Shown piece after piece: positions 1 through 10,725 of a DNA stretch of 64,000 bases (positions are counted from its first letter, which is position 1; every line of letters starts with the position of its first letter). A model generated the notes under the pieces. That model was not told the origin of the DNA. It did not search any database and saw only the letters and a program-made list of their open reading frames with translations. The stretch lies in NCBI GenBank assembly GCA_014058105.1, contig JACGCM010002399.1:509501-573500 (forward strand). The letters run 5' to 3'. The stretch is from Kingdonia uniflora (Eukaryota; Streptophyta; Magnoliopsida; Ranunculales; Circaeasteraceae). Position numbers and translations under genes: made by a program.

Positions 1-191
1 AGATGAAGGGAGGGGAGGTGAACGTTGTTGAGGAAGTAATTGGGGGAACTGGGGGTGATGTTGAGACTTCTCTTCTTGTAACGCCCATTGGTGGAACTGT
101 TGATGGTCTGATCGAAGGGTCGCATGAGGCTAGTGAGGTTGGTAGTGCCGAGGCGACTGTGGAGCCAGTAGGTGCAACCATGCCCACATGA
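1..191 (+). pseudogene. 3' end of Tat-type antisense ORF (element A)
   Basis: The plus-strand frame ends at a TGA at 189-191 and enters from outside the window. The peptide is Gly/Val/Glu-rich with motifs such as GGEVNVVEE and GGDVETSLL. It resembles the C-terminus of the antisense protein of element B, read on the minus strand at 7422-7661 (EVNVVAAGL, GVVETPS), so the two are homologous tails. It runs opposite to the gag-pol of element A and lies beyond that element's repeat units, the usual place of the extra antisense ORF in Tat-lineage Ty3/gypsy elements. No function is known for this tail; it looks like low-complexity sequence after a coiled coil. Upstream exons would lie left of the window. 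Confidence 0.5.
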
Positions 192-719
192 GGTGTTTTG
201 AGGTAGGATTCACATTTCTTCTTTTGCTGGTGGTGATGTTAAGTTGTAATATTGTGAACGATGTTTGTTGTTTTCTGTTGGTATTGAAACTCAGTAGGGG
301 GGGCTTTTTTGCTTTTGTTATCTGTTGAACTTCTACGGTTGATGCTGAACATATTGATGCTTGTTTCCTGAACATACTGATTCTGAACTTCTGACTTGAA
401 ATTTGATTTGCTGATGAATAATGTTATTGTAGTCTGACCTTGAATTGTTGGAATTTGAATGCACATGTTGTTGATTTTGCTTGTTTTGTACTCTTGCTGA
501 TTGATTTTTGAATTATACTACAATTGTTACTCTGACGGATAATATGTTGAGTGTTATCTGCATTTGATGGCATTATTATGAGTATTTTTGTATTTTTGAA
601 GTAGAGATTTGATCTGTTCGAAATAGGAAGTTGATATGTTTGATTGACTGTAGTGTGATCGAAGTCTGAAGAGTATCGGAGATATATAGATCGAACTTTG
701 AATGTTCTGCTGGACATCG
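192..719. other. non-coding 3' region of element A
   Basis: This T-rich stretch has no credible reading frame. It lies between the end of the antisense ORF and the element's repeat units, matching the A-rich stretch 7066-7420 in element B read on the other strand. I interpret it as the 3' untranslated region of the antisense gene. Confidence 0.35.
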
Positions 720-965
720 AAGGCCAAACCCACAGCGATGTTAAAATTTTGAACAACTTCCAAGTCACCTTCGAGTATCAGTCGGGTCGAGGGGACGTGA
801 TACCTAGAAGAAACCCTAAAATTAACTTATCGCCTCCAACGCATTCCCGAGGGTCCGGTCTTTCGACCATCCTTGCCCCTCGAGTTTGCTCGAATGTTGA
901 AAACTTGAGCAATTCAAAGTAGCCCCCGAGTATCAATCGGGGAGTGGGTGGACGTGATACCCGAG
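720..965 (-). repeat. one to two copies of the 194-bp-family repeat
   Basis: On the minus strand this is the same repeat family as the array at 6020-7065. Shared marks are GTATCACGTC, CGACCCGACTGATACTC, and the block with CTCGAGGGGC and ACCGGACCCTCGGGAATGC. The palindrome-bearing junction occurs near 765-800 and again near 925-965. It directly follows the RT/RNase H boundary of element A, so RNase H and integrase are missing between them. Confidence 0.7.
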
Positions 966-1004
966 GTAAACCGAGAAAAAAAACTGGACTTCGACGGTTT
1001 CAGA

Positions 1005-1950
1005 GACAGGACAAAGTATATCTGATTTCGATAGGGGTACTGATAATAGGTGGACAACCAAGATAAGTTTTAAATACAAGGAAGGCTTGTTCGCACTCAG
1101 GGGTCCAATTGATCTCAGGGTTGTTTTTCTTTTTTATTTTGTGGGCACCCTGATCGCGTAAGAGGGAAAAAAGCTAAGCACATCGGTCAGATGATTTAGA
1201 AATAAAACGGTTAAGGGTTGTTATCCTACCAGCTACTTTTTGGACATCATTCCAGGTTCGGGGCGAAGGCATGTCTATGAGGCCTCGAATGTGGGTGGGA
1301 TCGATCTCTATCCCACATTTACTGATAAGGTGACCCAAAAATTTTCCGGATGACACACCAAATTGGTACTTATCTGGATTGAGTTTCATATTGTATGTGT
1401 GAAGTATTAAGAAGATTTTTGTTAGGTCTTGGATATGGGTATTCTTATGGAGGCTTTTGCATAACATGTCATCGATATAGACTTTGACTGTCTTGCAAAG
1501 CAAGGGTTTGAACATGGCTGTGACAAGGAGTTAGTAGGTAGCACCGGCATTTTTAAGACCGAAGGGCATTACGTTGAAACAGTAAAGGCCTTGTTCGGTT
1601 ATAAATATAGTTTTAAGTTGATCTTCAAGGAGGAGGGGTACCTGATTGTAACCCGAAGCCGCATCCATCATAGATAGGCGTTCGTGTCCAGAAGTGGCGT
1701 CGAGGAGTGCTGAGATAGTTGAGAGGGGGAAACTGTCCTTCGGTGCATGCTTGCTGAGGTTAGTGAAGTCGATGCAGATTCTGATTTGGCCATTCTTCTT
1801 AGGTACTGCCATGATGTTTGATATCCAGTCTGCGTACTTCACTTCTCTCATAAACCCAGCGGCTATGAGCTTGTCAACTTCAAGGTTCACAACTTCTCGA
1901 AGTCGTGGCGCCAGTATACGTTTCTTTTGTTTTACTGCTTAGGAATAGGG
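1005..1950 (-). pseudogene. Ty3/gypsy reverse transcriptase, element A (broken)
   Basis: Conserved gypsy RT blocks appear in order on the minus strand: ADWISNIMAVPKKNGQIRIC, DFTNLSKHAPKDSFPLS, the catalytic block SMMDAASGYNQ, MPFGLKNAGATY, the active site VYIDDM, and SGKFLGHLISKCGIE. After RFISKSSDRCA comes the RT thumb/connection (NWTPECEQAFLYLK). Reading then stops near 1005 and passes into non-coding repeats, so RNase H and integrase are absent. An in-frame stop follows GATY near 1530 and another follows SSDRCA, so the copy is inactive. Gag and protease lie upstream on the same strand, as expected for Ty3/gypsy order. The family is certain; the Tat assignment rests on the antisense ORF and on similarity to element C. 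Confidence 0.88.
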
Positions 1951-2089
1951 GATGGATCAAGGCGATGGCACGCCAGGTTGGGGTTGACTCCGGGCATCTC
2001 CTAAAATGTCCAGGTGAAGATATCTTTTTTGCTCGAAGGAACTCGGAAAGTTCGAGGTGTTCTGACTCATTAAGGAGGGTTCCAATAAA

Positions 2090-2620
2090 TGTACCCAGAC
2101 CAGGACCGTCGAGCTCGATATAAACAGTGGGTTTGATGGGTTATGTGGCATCTGTCAAAGATGAAGGTATAGAAAGATGATGTGATTGCTATGGGCGGTT
2201 GACAAGTTTTCGTGTTTGGTCGATCTCTGGGTGCTCGCATGAGTGGGCAAGGCGTTGAGAACCTTTCAAGTTCCAAGTACCCTCGTGATTGTTGAATCGA
2301 AGGGTCTGATGATAGGCCGAAGGTATAGCTCGCATGGATTGAAGCCAATCTCATCCGAGTATACCAAGGTATTCGAACTTCTGGTCAATGACTATGAAGT
2401 TAGTTTGAAGGGTAATGGGACCTGTAGTAGCGGGTAGACTGATGTGGCCAACAACGACTTTGGTTAATCCATTGAAACATTTTAGCTCGACGTTAGCTGC
2501 GGTTATAAGGTCTGCTTTCTTCATTGTTTGGACTGTTTAGAGAAATAAGATGTCAGCTGGGCTCCCAGTATCTATGACCATTGTATGGAGAACGAGGTTC
2601 TCGGTCTTAATCATGATGAC
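2090..2620 (-). pseudogene. retropepsin-type protease, element A (broken)
   Basis: The minus-strand frames give MVIDTGSPADILF near 2580, with the D-T-G catalytic triad of retropepsins. The second block EYLGILG follows near 2350, then IPSAYHQTLRF, the common end of Ty3/gypsy proteases (compare LGILGRPW in element C at 57.6 kb). Several stops and frame changes break it. It lies between gag and RT on the same strand. Its role in an intact element is cleavage of the Gag-Pol polyprotein; this copy cannot be functional. Confidence 0.75.
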
Positions 2621-2767
2621 TAATAGATCGGAATGGAGAAAACGGACGTGTGAAGTATCGCAGTCGATGAAAGAGATGTCTTCGAGTCGAGGGTGACGAC
2701 TGGTTTATGGCAAGAGGGTAGGGAATTTCTCCTGATAGGTGAGCTTGTAATATTCTTCAACGCACTT

Positions 2768-4480
2768 TCATTTGCTCTTGGAGAGTCGACAATCTATATT
2801 GCTGACATCAATGAACTTGACTCTGTAGATGTGCACCTCGGCTGGGTCAGTAGTAGGGGTGGATAGGGATTTGAGGTAGGACCCATCCAGGTAGCTTGGT
2901 AGATCAGTAATATATTGGTGCAAACGTCCTGCTCTGAAGATAAGTTCTAGAGAGCGCTGAAAGGCGAAGCATTTATTGGTATGATGACAATTATATTTGT
3001 GGTTAGCGCAGAAAGATTCATCTGGTCGGACTTCGATGAGGAAAGGGATACGCCAAATGGGGTCTGCTTGTATGTGTGGTAGAAGGGTATTGAGGGGAGC
3101 AGTGAGTGCATGTAAACTAGGCTTTAGTCGCTTCTTGCGTGCTTCGGTGCTGTTATCAATCATGGGGCGTTTGCGGCTTTTAGTCTCCTGTGAGACAGAA
3201 GCGATCAGGGGTACGGGGGCAGAGTAGGTGTGTTGCTGAGGTTAATTGAAAGTTGTTGTTTATGGGGACAGGCTCTGTTTGCTAGACTCTTGAAGGCACT
3301 CGAGGTCGATATAACCTTTGACTTTTGAGAGCATCTCTTCAAGTGTTTTAGGTTTATGGAAAACGAGATGTTCTTTTACTCGGCTGTGATCGGGCAGAGC
3401 ATTCGAGTAGGGCAAAATAGCATTTGAGCATTCGAGATTTTAAATTTTGCAAGATTCGTCGAGGAATCTTCAGGTGAAGGCTTCGAGGGTCTCATTGCCA
3501 GACTATCTAAAATTGAAATGAGCATCAACTCTGACCTCTCTGTCTTTGTTGAAGGCGAACTGGGTGATGAAAAGGTGTAAAAGTTACTCAAAGTTACGAA
3601 TCACGCCATTTGGGAGGTTGTGGTACCATCGAAGAGGGTTATCGATAAGGGTCGTTGGAAAAAGGCGACATAAAAGATAGTCAGCCGTGGAGTAGAGGCT
3701 CAGGGCATTTCAGAATTTAAGGATGTGGGATTTAGGGTCTGTATTACGATATTTGCTGAGTTTGGGAGCGCAAAAGTTAGAGGGTATGTCGATGGCCAAA
3801 AGCTTAGGGCAAATCGGGTTGTTGAGGCGGCTCAAGGAGTTTGTAGCTGGACTCGCGGTAACACGGATGATTGGTTGTATTTTGTGGTCAAATTCATGAT
3901 GTGTAACGTATGCAGGATGAGTGAGAGATTGGTGAAGTCGAAGGTTGTGAGGTAGAGTATGTGGTATAAAGTCAGCACTATGTTTCCCGAGCCGTTCTCG
4001 AGCAGGACGGCGCGTGGGCTGTCTGGAGGAGTGAAGGGTTGAGTCAGAAGAGTCTTTTGTGTGATGAATCCCGAAGTGGATAGAGCCGGTTGGGGGAATA
4101 GTATGGGGAATACCTTTAGCCCTAGCGTTAGCTGGGGGTAACTCGAGGTTTAGAGGAGGGCCGAGGCGGGTACGAGCGGAAACGCGTGATGGGCCGGGTG
4201 CCAGGGACGGACGAGCAGGTTCTAAGGGCTGTAATCTTTGTAGCTCTCGTACGGTATTGTGCAGCTCATCGATTGCTCTATTTTGTTGGTTTTTGTCATC
4301 CAAATGGCGATTCCGCTCAGTTTCCAATGCCAAATGGTGGCTTTCACGTTCCTGATTCAGTTGGTTCTGGTGGTGCTCCTCTGCCTGAGTGACTTGTTGA
4401 GATAGTAATGCTATTTGAGCAGCGACTCCATCGATGGAATTTCCAGCCTGGGTAGAGTTAGAACGGCGTGTGGCTATCAT
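2768..4480 (-). pseudogene. Ty3/gypsy Gag, element A (broken)
   Basis: The likely start is the ATG at 4480 (MIATRRSNST), just inside the primer-binding site. Residues about 10-90 form a coiled coil rich in Gln/Glu/His (QVTQAEEHHQNQLNQERE), then a Pro-rich linker (LEPARPSLAPGPSR). After a frame break near 3710 come the capsid-like block LFPTTLIDNPLRWYHNLPNG near 3620 and FITQFAFNKD near 3550. The C-terminal part at 2768-3163 has the variant knuckle KYNCHHTNKCFAFQ and RAGRLHQYI. Gag forms the particle and binds RNA. At least three frame breaks make this a pseudogene. Confidence 0.8.
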
Positions 4481-4545
4481 TGAGGATAATCTGCTGGTGT
4501 GGAAAACAAGGAGAGGGTAACAAGGGAGGGAGATTGGTAGGGTGG

Positions 4546-4563
4546 GAAGCACAGACGGTGCCA
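4546..4563 (-). other. primer binding site, element A
   Basis: The minus strand reads TGGCACCGTCTGTGC directly inside the LTR, two bases after the LTR end TACA. Element C has TGGCGCCGTCTGTGG at the same place (59661-59677). The first bases resemble the tRNA-Asp type site common in plant Ty3/gypsy elements, with one CpG lost. Confidence 0.75.
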
Positions 4564-4565
4564 AT

Positions 4566-5376
4566 TGTAGGGACCTAACTCCGTTCGGATGGGGAATCGG
4601 TTCTTTCAAGGTAGACTAAATCCTCAATCAAAGGGAATATGCAATTAGTCAAAGATAAGATATAACTAAAGGCAAATACTTACGTAGAGGCCCGAATGTG
4701 ACTCTCTACGACCTCTGATGAGGATTTTTAAGACATTTTATATTACTAAAGAGTAAATAAGAGGGTTCGAGTACAAATTTTATGGGTGGTCGAAGGTAAA
4801 GATGGCAAGGCTGGAGGAGATTTTTCTAACCCCCGTTTGGTTTCCCCTCTCCTCCATTTATAGAAGCATAGGGAGCTGAGTCATCAAGCGTGGGTCCAGT
4901 TTACATGATTACGTTGTCAGAAAAACCCGGCGAGTGACAGGTATCGGTCTTGTCAGTACTGTTACTGCTGTATTTATTGGTGATGGCTCTGAACGGCGAT
5001 GTCGTTGGGCTTGTCACTGTAGGCGCACGAGCCAATCAATACGTTGTCTTATCTGATGAGGTAGTTGTCTGTCTTATCTTGCTTCGACCATGTGATAGTG
5101 AGGTCAAAGGATATCTGCTGCTAGGACGTTAATCCATTCTCGAAGTTCTGTCTGGTGAGCTGGCTGTCTGTCTTATCATACTTTGACCGTATGTAGATAT
5201 GGTCGAAGGATGCATGTTGTAATGTACTGATCCATTCTTGAAGTTCTGTCCGTTGTCGATGGTTCGTCTGTGGAGGATCTCTGAGGAGCCTTTTTTAAAG
5301 TTGAGGGGGCTTCAATATATTCGAGTAGGCTATAAATTGGGCATCGTCTGTCTGTTTGAAGGCTACGAGTAGACTA
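4566..5376 (-). mobile_element. 5' LTR of element A
   Basis: The inner boundary at 4566 is firm because it abuts the primer binding site (LTR end CCCTACA on the minus strand). The outer edge is estimated from where the integrase of element B begins at 5382; I could not find a clean TG/CA end. At 4852-4870 the minus strand reads CTATAAATGGAGG, a TATA box at a sensible place in U3. Part of it (ACGACCTC, GAGGATTTT) resembles the LTR of element C. Expected length is about 0.8 kb, close to the 763-767 bp of element C. Confidence 0.65.
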
Positions 5377-5381
5377 CTATA

Positions 5382-5978
5382 GGAATGGTTAGGTCGAAGC
5401 AATCAACAAAACTATAGTCGACGGTCTCATGAAATGTGTCGATGCGAAGAAAGGATGATGGGTTCAGAAGTTACAATATGTTGTATGGGCCTATCGAACA
5501 ACACCAAGAAAAGCTACAGGCAGTACTCCTATCCTTCTAGCATATGGTACTGAAGCAGTGCTCCTTACTCAATTTGAAGTGCCCATACGATATCCCAACC
5601 TCCCGGACGAAGACAATGAGTTTGAACTCGGATGCAACGTGTTATGGATCGGGGAAACTATAGACCGAGCTATCACCAACCTCGGCCGTTACCATCTATT
5701 ACTGCAGAAGTCATATAACAAGCGAGTTCGGCCATAAAGCTTCAACATTGGAGATCTTGTACTTCGACGTGTCACAGAGTCTTTGAAGCCTCAAAATGCC
5801 GGTAAGCTAGCCATGTCCTGGGAAGGACCTTATGTCGTGTACGATAAAACCGATAAAGGTTCATACTACCTGATGAAAGAAGACAAAGAACCTCTACCAA
5901 TCCCATGGAATGCAATGCAACTAGTTTCATACAATAGGTTACGGCCTCCACCTTATTCACCTGATATAAATATAGAAT
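5382..5978 (+). pseudogene. Ty3/gypsy integrase C-terminus, element B
   Basis: The plus strand starts abruptly inside the integrase core. NG-stop-VEAINKTIVDGLM is the conserved block around the third catalytic residue, and Glu is retained. Next come WAYRTTPRKATGSTPILLAY, then YGTEAVLLTQFEVPI, then RAITNLGRYHLLLQKSYNKR. The C-terminal beta-barrel-like part gives FNIGDLVLRRV, GKLAMSWEGPYVVYD, and the end NAMQLVSYNRLRPPPY. Stops at about 5388, 5456 and 5737 break it. Everything upstream of the core is missing and the adjoining DNA is the LTR of element A in the other orientation, so element A probably inserted here. Intact integrase joins cDNA to host DNA. Confidence 0.85.
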
Positions 5979-6019
5979 AATCAATAAACAATTTTTTCCA
6001 TCCGTACTTCGCCTCCTAT

Positions 6020-7065
6020 TTTCCATTGAATTTCCTAGTTTACTTTAAGTATCATGTCAACCCTTGACCCGACTGATACTTGGGGGCGACCTTGAAATTT
6101 TTCAAGTCTTCAATATTCTAGTAAACTCGAGGGGTACGAATGGTCGAGAGACCGGACCCTAGGGAATGCATTGGGGGAAAACACGTTCTACTTCAAAAAG
6201 GCTCAGGCCTTCGAAGTCCAGTGAATTTCTTGGTTTACTCTAAGTATCATGTCAACCCTCGACCCGACTGATACTTGGGGGCGACTTTCAAAATTTTTAA
6301 GCCTCCAATATTCAAGCAAACTCGAGGGGCACGAATGGTCGAGAGACTGAACCCTCGGGAATGCATGGGGGCGAACACGTTTTACTTCGTTTAGGCTCAG
6401 GCCTTCGAAATCCAGTGAATTTCCTGGTTTACTCTAAGTATCATGTCAACCCTCGACCCGACTGATACTTGGGGGCGACCTTGAAATTTTTCAAGCCTCC
6501 AATATTCAAGCAAACTCGAGGGGCACGAATGGTCGAGAAACAGGACCCTCGGGAATGCATTGGGAGCGAACATGTTCTACTTCGATTAGGCTCAGGCCTT
6601 CGAAGTCCAGTAAATTTCCTGGCTTACTCTAAGTATCATGTCAACCCTCGACCCGACTGATACTTGGGAGCGACCTTAAAAAATTTCAAGCCTTCAATAT
6701 TCGAGCAAATACGAGGGACACGAATGGTCGAGAGACCGGACCCTCAGGAGTACATTGGGGGTGAACACATTCTACTTCAATTAGGCTCAGGCCTTCGAAG
6801 TCCAGTGAATTTCCTGGTTAATCCTAAGTATCACGTCAACCTTCAACCAGACTGATACTTGGGGGTAACCTTAAAAAATTTCAAGTCTCCAATATTTGAG
6901 CAAACTTGAGGGGCACGAATGGAAAAAAATACCGGACCCTCGAGAATGCATTGGGGGTGGCCACATTCTACTTCGAACCATATCCGACATTTGAAGTCCA
7001 GTAAGTTTTTTGGTACGACCCAAGTCTCACATCTATCTCTCGATAGATACTCGAAAACCATCTCA
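6020..7065 (+). repeat. 194-195 bp tandem array, element B 3' region
   Basis: Units begin with TGATACTTGGG at 6074, 6269, 6463, 6658 and 6853, so spacing is 194-195 bp, with a partial unit before the first. Each unit boundary contains the inverted repeat AAGTATCA-19 bp-TGATACTT (spacer TGTCAACCCTCGACCCGAC). Other constant blocks are CAAACTCGAGGGGCACGAA, GACCCTCGGGAATGC and CAGGCCTTCGAAGTCCAGT. The array directly follows the integrase stop. Tat-lineage elements often carry tandem repeats here. Confidence 0.92.
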
Positions 7066-7420
7066 AAGCTCTTCAAGGATTCGATCATTCTACAAAATGT
7101 CTACACTTACAACATAAGCAGATATAAGTATACATAAATTTCAACAAGACGTTTCAGAGAATCAAGTTCAACACAAATTAATTCAAATCAAGTTCAGAGC
7201 ATACATCAGGAATCTAGCACAGCAATTTAGTACAAATCAAGTTAACACAAACCAATTTTAGTACAGTCAACATCAGCAATTCAAAGCATTCACAAGCTCA
7301 AAGATTAAGTGCAAAACAAGCTCAGCATTGTTCACATATTATAACCCAGTAGAAAATCAGAAAAAATAGTTCAACACGCCCAGTAAACTACCTTATATCG
7401 GAGTGGTTACACCATCTCCT
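7066..7420. other. A-rich non-coding stretch, element B
   Basis: No reading frame is credible. Short imperfect repeats of AAATCAAGTTCA and CAGCAATT type fill 7160-7340. It lies just downstream of the antisense gene at 7422-8640 and corresponds to 192-719 in element A. Confidence 0.35.
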
Positions 7421-7421
7421 C

Positions 7422-8640
7422 CTACAGGTTCCCCTCGCCAACACCATCAACACCCATAGTCAAAGGCTTCAACCCAGTAGCATCTGCGACCACACCAATC
7501 ACATTTCCAGCAATAGCTACTTCGATTGATGGAGTCTCCACGACACCTCCCAAACCAGCAGCAACAACATTTACCTCTACCCCATCGGCCTGGGTAACAT
7601 CTTCAGAAACAGGATCTTGGGTAGTGGGGAAGCGTTCCAAATTTTTAGGATCATACCCCAAATCCTCTATGAACTCCTTCAGCCTGACAGTAACTGCGCA
7701 ATCATCATCAAATTTCCCCTGGAAAGTCTCCCTCTGTTCTATCTTTTCTTTCTCCTTCTCAACAAGATTTAACTTAAATACCTACGCATGATTGTAACGT
7801 TGAGCCTCGAATCTCTTCTCGAATGCATCGTTGATAACCGTCTGATCTCGCTTCAAAGCTTTATTCTCAGACACCAACGACGCCTCAGTCCCTCGAGCGA
7901 TCTCCAGATTCTCAAGCGCCTGTCTTAGTTACCGTAATGTTACCTTTTGGTCCTTGATGAAAGCCTAAGACCAAGCATCTGTCTGCTAGAATAGTCGAGC
8001 CATCAGTATCTCCTAAAGTATGATGCACTTAAGAAAAATTTTAGAAAATTTCAAAAAAAAAAATAGTTACCTGATACATCATCTTATGCATCCTCCTCCC
8101 AGCTTCGTCTGGATCAATGGCACAGAGGGTGGCCATCGAAGCAGCTACGGTTAGAGCTTGATCCTCTCGTTCAGCCTCCGTCAATTCTTTGTCCACATCC
8201 TCCACATCATCTTCCACCAGCGCCTTGCGCCTCTTGCGTTGGATTACCATCGGGCGCTGTGCCCTCAGAGACTCGGGAAAGAGCTTACCCTTCCCTTTCT
8301 CAACTTGTGTCGATGCCTGCTTTGGCGCCTATTTTGAGGCACCACAAGCTATCACGGGCACTGTCACTACCTGTTTCAGTGCCTGTTGCCCCTTTGGAAC
8401 ATACTTTACTTTCCGTGCCAATCTCTCTTTCTCCATGCCTTTGACCACTTTCAGAGTACCTTCGCCTCTCCCCTTCTTCTTCTTTGAAGGCTTTGGCATA
8501 ACGGGTACGTTTTGAAGCAAGGAGTCAGTCATTTTTTGCCTTTTCCTCTTGATACCAAACTTCTTGAGCATAGAGTTCACCTACTCCTCATCCAAGTCGA
8601 TTAAGGCGTTAATATAATCCCTCGGATTTGCCCAAGATCG
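7422..8640 (-). pseudogene. antisense coiled-coil ORF of element B
   Basis: This gene reads against the integrase of element B. The 5' exon (8640 to about 8073) gives a basic Lys-rich stretch (KPSKKKKGRGEG, GIKRKRQKM), then KLFPESLRAQR and RRMHKMMYQ before a GTAAC donor near 8070. After an intron, the 3' exon encodes a coiled coil (LENLEIARGTEASL, KLNLVEKEKEKIEQRE), then LKEFIEDLGYDPKNLERFP and a Gly/Val-rich tail ending at 7422. Stops (for example near 7930 and 7783) break the frame. The layout (basic region, coiled coil, low-complexity tail) parallels the antisense gene of element C at 46.8-53.1 kb. Function is unknown. Confidence 0.6.
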
Positions 8641-8759
8641 GATAGTGGGACCTGCAGAACAAACAAAGACAAGTTTATCAGCCTATTCGATCAATATGTC
8701 AAAAGAAACAGAGATCAGAACGTTACACAATCTAGTCAAAGAGTATCTTACATATATTT

Positions 8760-9018
8760 TGTAACATCTATCATTAAGAATTTTAATGGTTGTCGAAAGG
8801 TCATATTATAAGACCTATAAAGAGAACTAAAGAATTTGAGATAAAGGATAGGAGAATTCTCACTATAACGTTCCACATTCTAAGAACCTTCATTCTAATA
8901 AGCTAACAAATCTCAATAATATCATCTTCTCTTTCTAAAATCCCCAAGAGAGGTCTTGGTTTTTAACTTATGCAAAGGTGTAAAGGCTAAGTCCGACTCC
9001 CAAAATTAGGCTATTACA
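8760..9018 (+). mobile_element. 3' LTR fragment of element B
   Basis: It matches the element C LTR read on its minus strand: GGTCATATTATAAGACCTAT at 8800-8820, then TTTCTAAAATCC and GAGAGGTCTTGGTTTTTAAC near 8930-8965, and the terminal block TTAGGCTATTACA ending at 9018. The U3 part is missing or too diverged; the left edge is where similarity begins. The end CTATTACA followed by unrelated sequence marks the right border of element B. Confidence 0.7.
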
Positions 9019-9917
9019 CTAACAGCAACAATAAGATTGCTCTTTTTCATTACTTGTGGGCAAAAGTTGTTTTATGCCTAGTAATGGATTATAATATGTA
9101 ATTAAAGTATTCTTACAGCACAACACTTAATGCCATATTTTTGTGATGCCTCTAATACTTGGAGGCTTAGAGACCTATTTACAGAATCTTTTGTGTGCCT
9201 ATTATAGAATCTACTACTTGGATGTTTAAGAAGAGGCCTATTTACAGAATCTTTTGTGTCCATCTATTTACATAACTGTTATGTCCATCTGCAGAATTGT
9301 TATGCCTTGTCCTTGTGGATGAGTATTTGCCTTCTTTTGTGTTTGTCCATCTGCAGAACTGTTATGCTTTGTCCACAGTACAAGGCTTTTTTTGTGCCTA
9401 TCCATAGTACAAGACTTCTTTTATCATCTACAGAATGTTGTTTATTCTATACTAAACATTATATGATAATTATTTCTATACTAAACATTTATACTATACT
9501 ATACTATACTAAACATTATTTCCACAGTACAAGGCTTATTTTGTAACTGTCCATAGTATCTCAACACAACATTTATACTATACTAAATATTAGATGATAA
9601 TTATTTCTTATTTATAATACAATATTGAGCCCTCAACTTTTACGCACTTTTCTTATATTTTCATGATAGTTTAGTTTCCTTCAAGTTGGAAATAATTGAA
9701 ACGCATATAGTCTTCTGCCTAGAATACTCTTGACCATGCTGTTCTCTTTATCTGTTACAGTGGTACCAAATCTGTATAGTCAAGAGGTTAAAGCTAGAAG
9801 TGCACAAGCTATAGGATAAAGTTAGAGGTGCAAAGCTCTAACAATAACTCATAACATTTCCAGGTGAGACATTCTTATTGTGATGCTTCTGATCCAAATT
9901 GCTTTCTAGGTTTCTAG
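9019..9917. other. AT-rich spacer with short degenerate repeats
   Basis: No gene is seen. From 9160 to 9600 short phrases recur, for example TTTACAGAATCTTTTGTG, GTCCATCTGCAGAA, CACAGTACAAGGCTT and ACTATACTAAACATT, suggesting a decayed minisatellite or MITE cluster. The end (about 9860-9917) reads as the 3' part of an intron with a TTTCTAG acceptor at 9911-9917. Confidence 0.35.
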
Positions 9918-10203
9918 TTTATCTGCGGCAATTCAACCATTGGAACCAACGAAGTTGGTCCAATCTCTAATATCTGCATTCACTACCCAAGGAGCAAGTT
10001 CTACTTCTGCTAGCAATGATGATACCACTTTTAAAGTTTTGAAGGTATTGAAGGATATGGTCAGTTCATATGAAATATATAATGCATTATTTTTCAAAAT
10101 TTTGAAATTCCTGGGAGAAAAAGATGAGCACAACTACAGGTTGATGTTTCTGGGACTTGAGCCAGAGCAGCGTATTGGTTTCCTTAAAGCCCTTTTAAGT
10201 TAA
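9918..10203 (+). CDS. C-terminal exon, possible Myb/SANT-like protein
   Basis: After an acceptor-like TTTCTAG the frame runs open to a TAA at 10201-10203 (about 94 residues). It reads LSAAIQPLEPTKLVQS near the start, a Ser/Thr-rich bridge, then KVLKVLKDMVSSYEIYNA and a helical end with MFLGLEPEQRIGFLKALL. A final amphipathic segment of this kind is seen at the C-terminus of plant Myb/SANT-like domain proteins, but the DNA-binding domain is not in view, so the family call is tentative. There is no in-frame ATG, which supports an internal or last exon. Upstream exons would have been cut off by the retroelement ending at 9018. It may be a gene remnant. Confidence 0.35.
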
Positions 10204-10310
10204 TTGGAATTTATTTGTTTGCATATTTGTAATAACTCTTAAGACTATGATATTTGCTTATTTGAATTAACTTCAAATCAATGTTAATCTTTATTTGATT
10301 TTAGGAATTT

Positions 10311-10630
10311 ATGTGTTTGTGTTTGCTATATATACAGGTTATTTCCTATGTATTTTGTATTTGCTATATATACATGTTCTTTTTTATGTATTTATGTTTG
10401 CTATATATACAGGTTTTTTCCTATGTATTTATGTTTGCTATATATACAAGTTTTTTCCTATGTATTTGTCTTTGCTATATATACAGGTTTTTTCCTATGT
10501 ATTTGTGTTTACTATACATATATATGTTATTTCCTATGTATTTGTGTTTGCTATATATGCAGGTTCTTTCCTATGTATTTGTGTTTGCTATATGTACAAG
10601 TTATTTCTAATGTATTTGTGTTTGTTATGT
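10311..10630. repeat. 37-bp minisatellite
   Basis: About eight units of the type GTTTGCTATATATACAGGTT-TTTTCCTATGTATTTAT. The CTATATATAC core starts at 10326, 10364, 10401, 10438, 10475, 10512, 10551 and 10588, giving a 37-bp period with two small length changes. Because 37 is not a multiple of three, all three frames stay open and give similar Ile/Tyr/Phe-rich peptides; these are not genes. Confidence 0.93.
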
Positions 10631-10651
10631 ATATGTGGTGTTGACGTTGAT

Positions 10652-10725
10652 GACGAAGGGGTGGTGGTGGTGGTGGTGGTGGTGGTGGTGGTGGTGGTGA
10701 TGGTGGTGGTGGTGGTATTGATATT
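10652..10725. repeat. GGT trinucleotide microsatellite
   Basis: About 24 GGT (GTG) units, interrupted once by GAT near 10700. It directly follows the 37-bp minisatellite. Confidence 0.95.
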
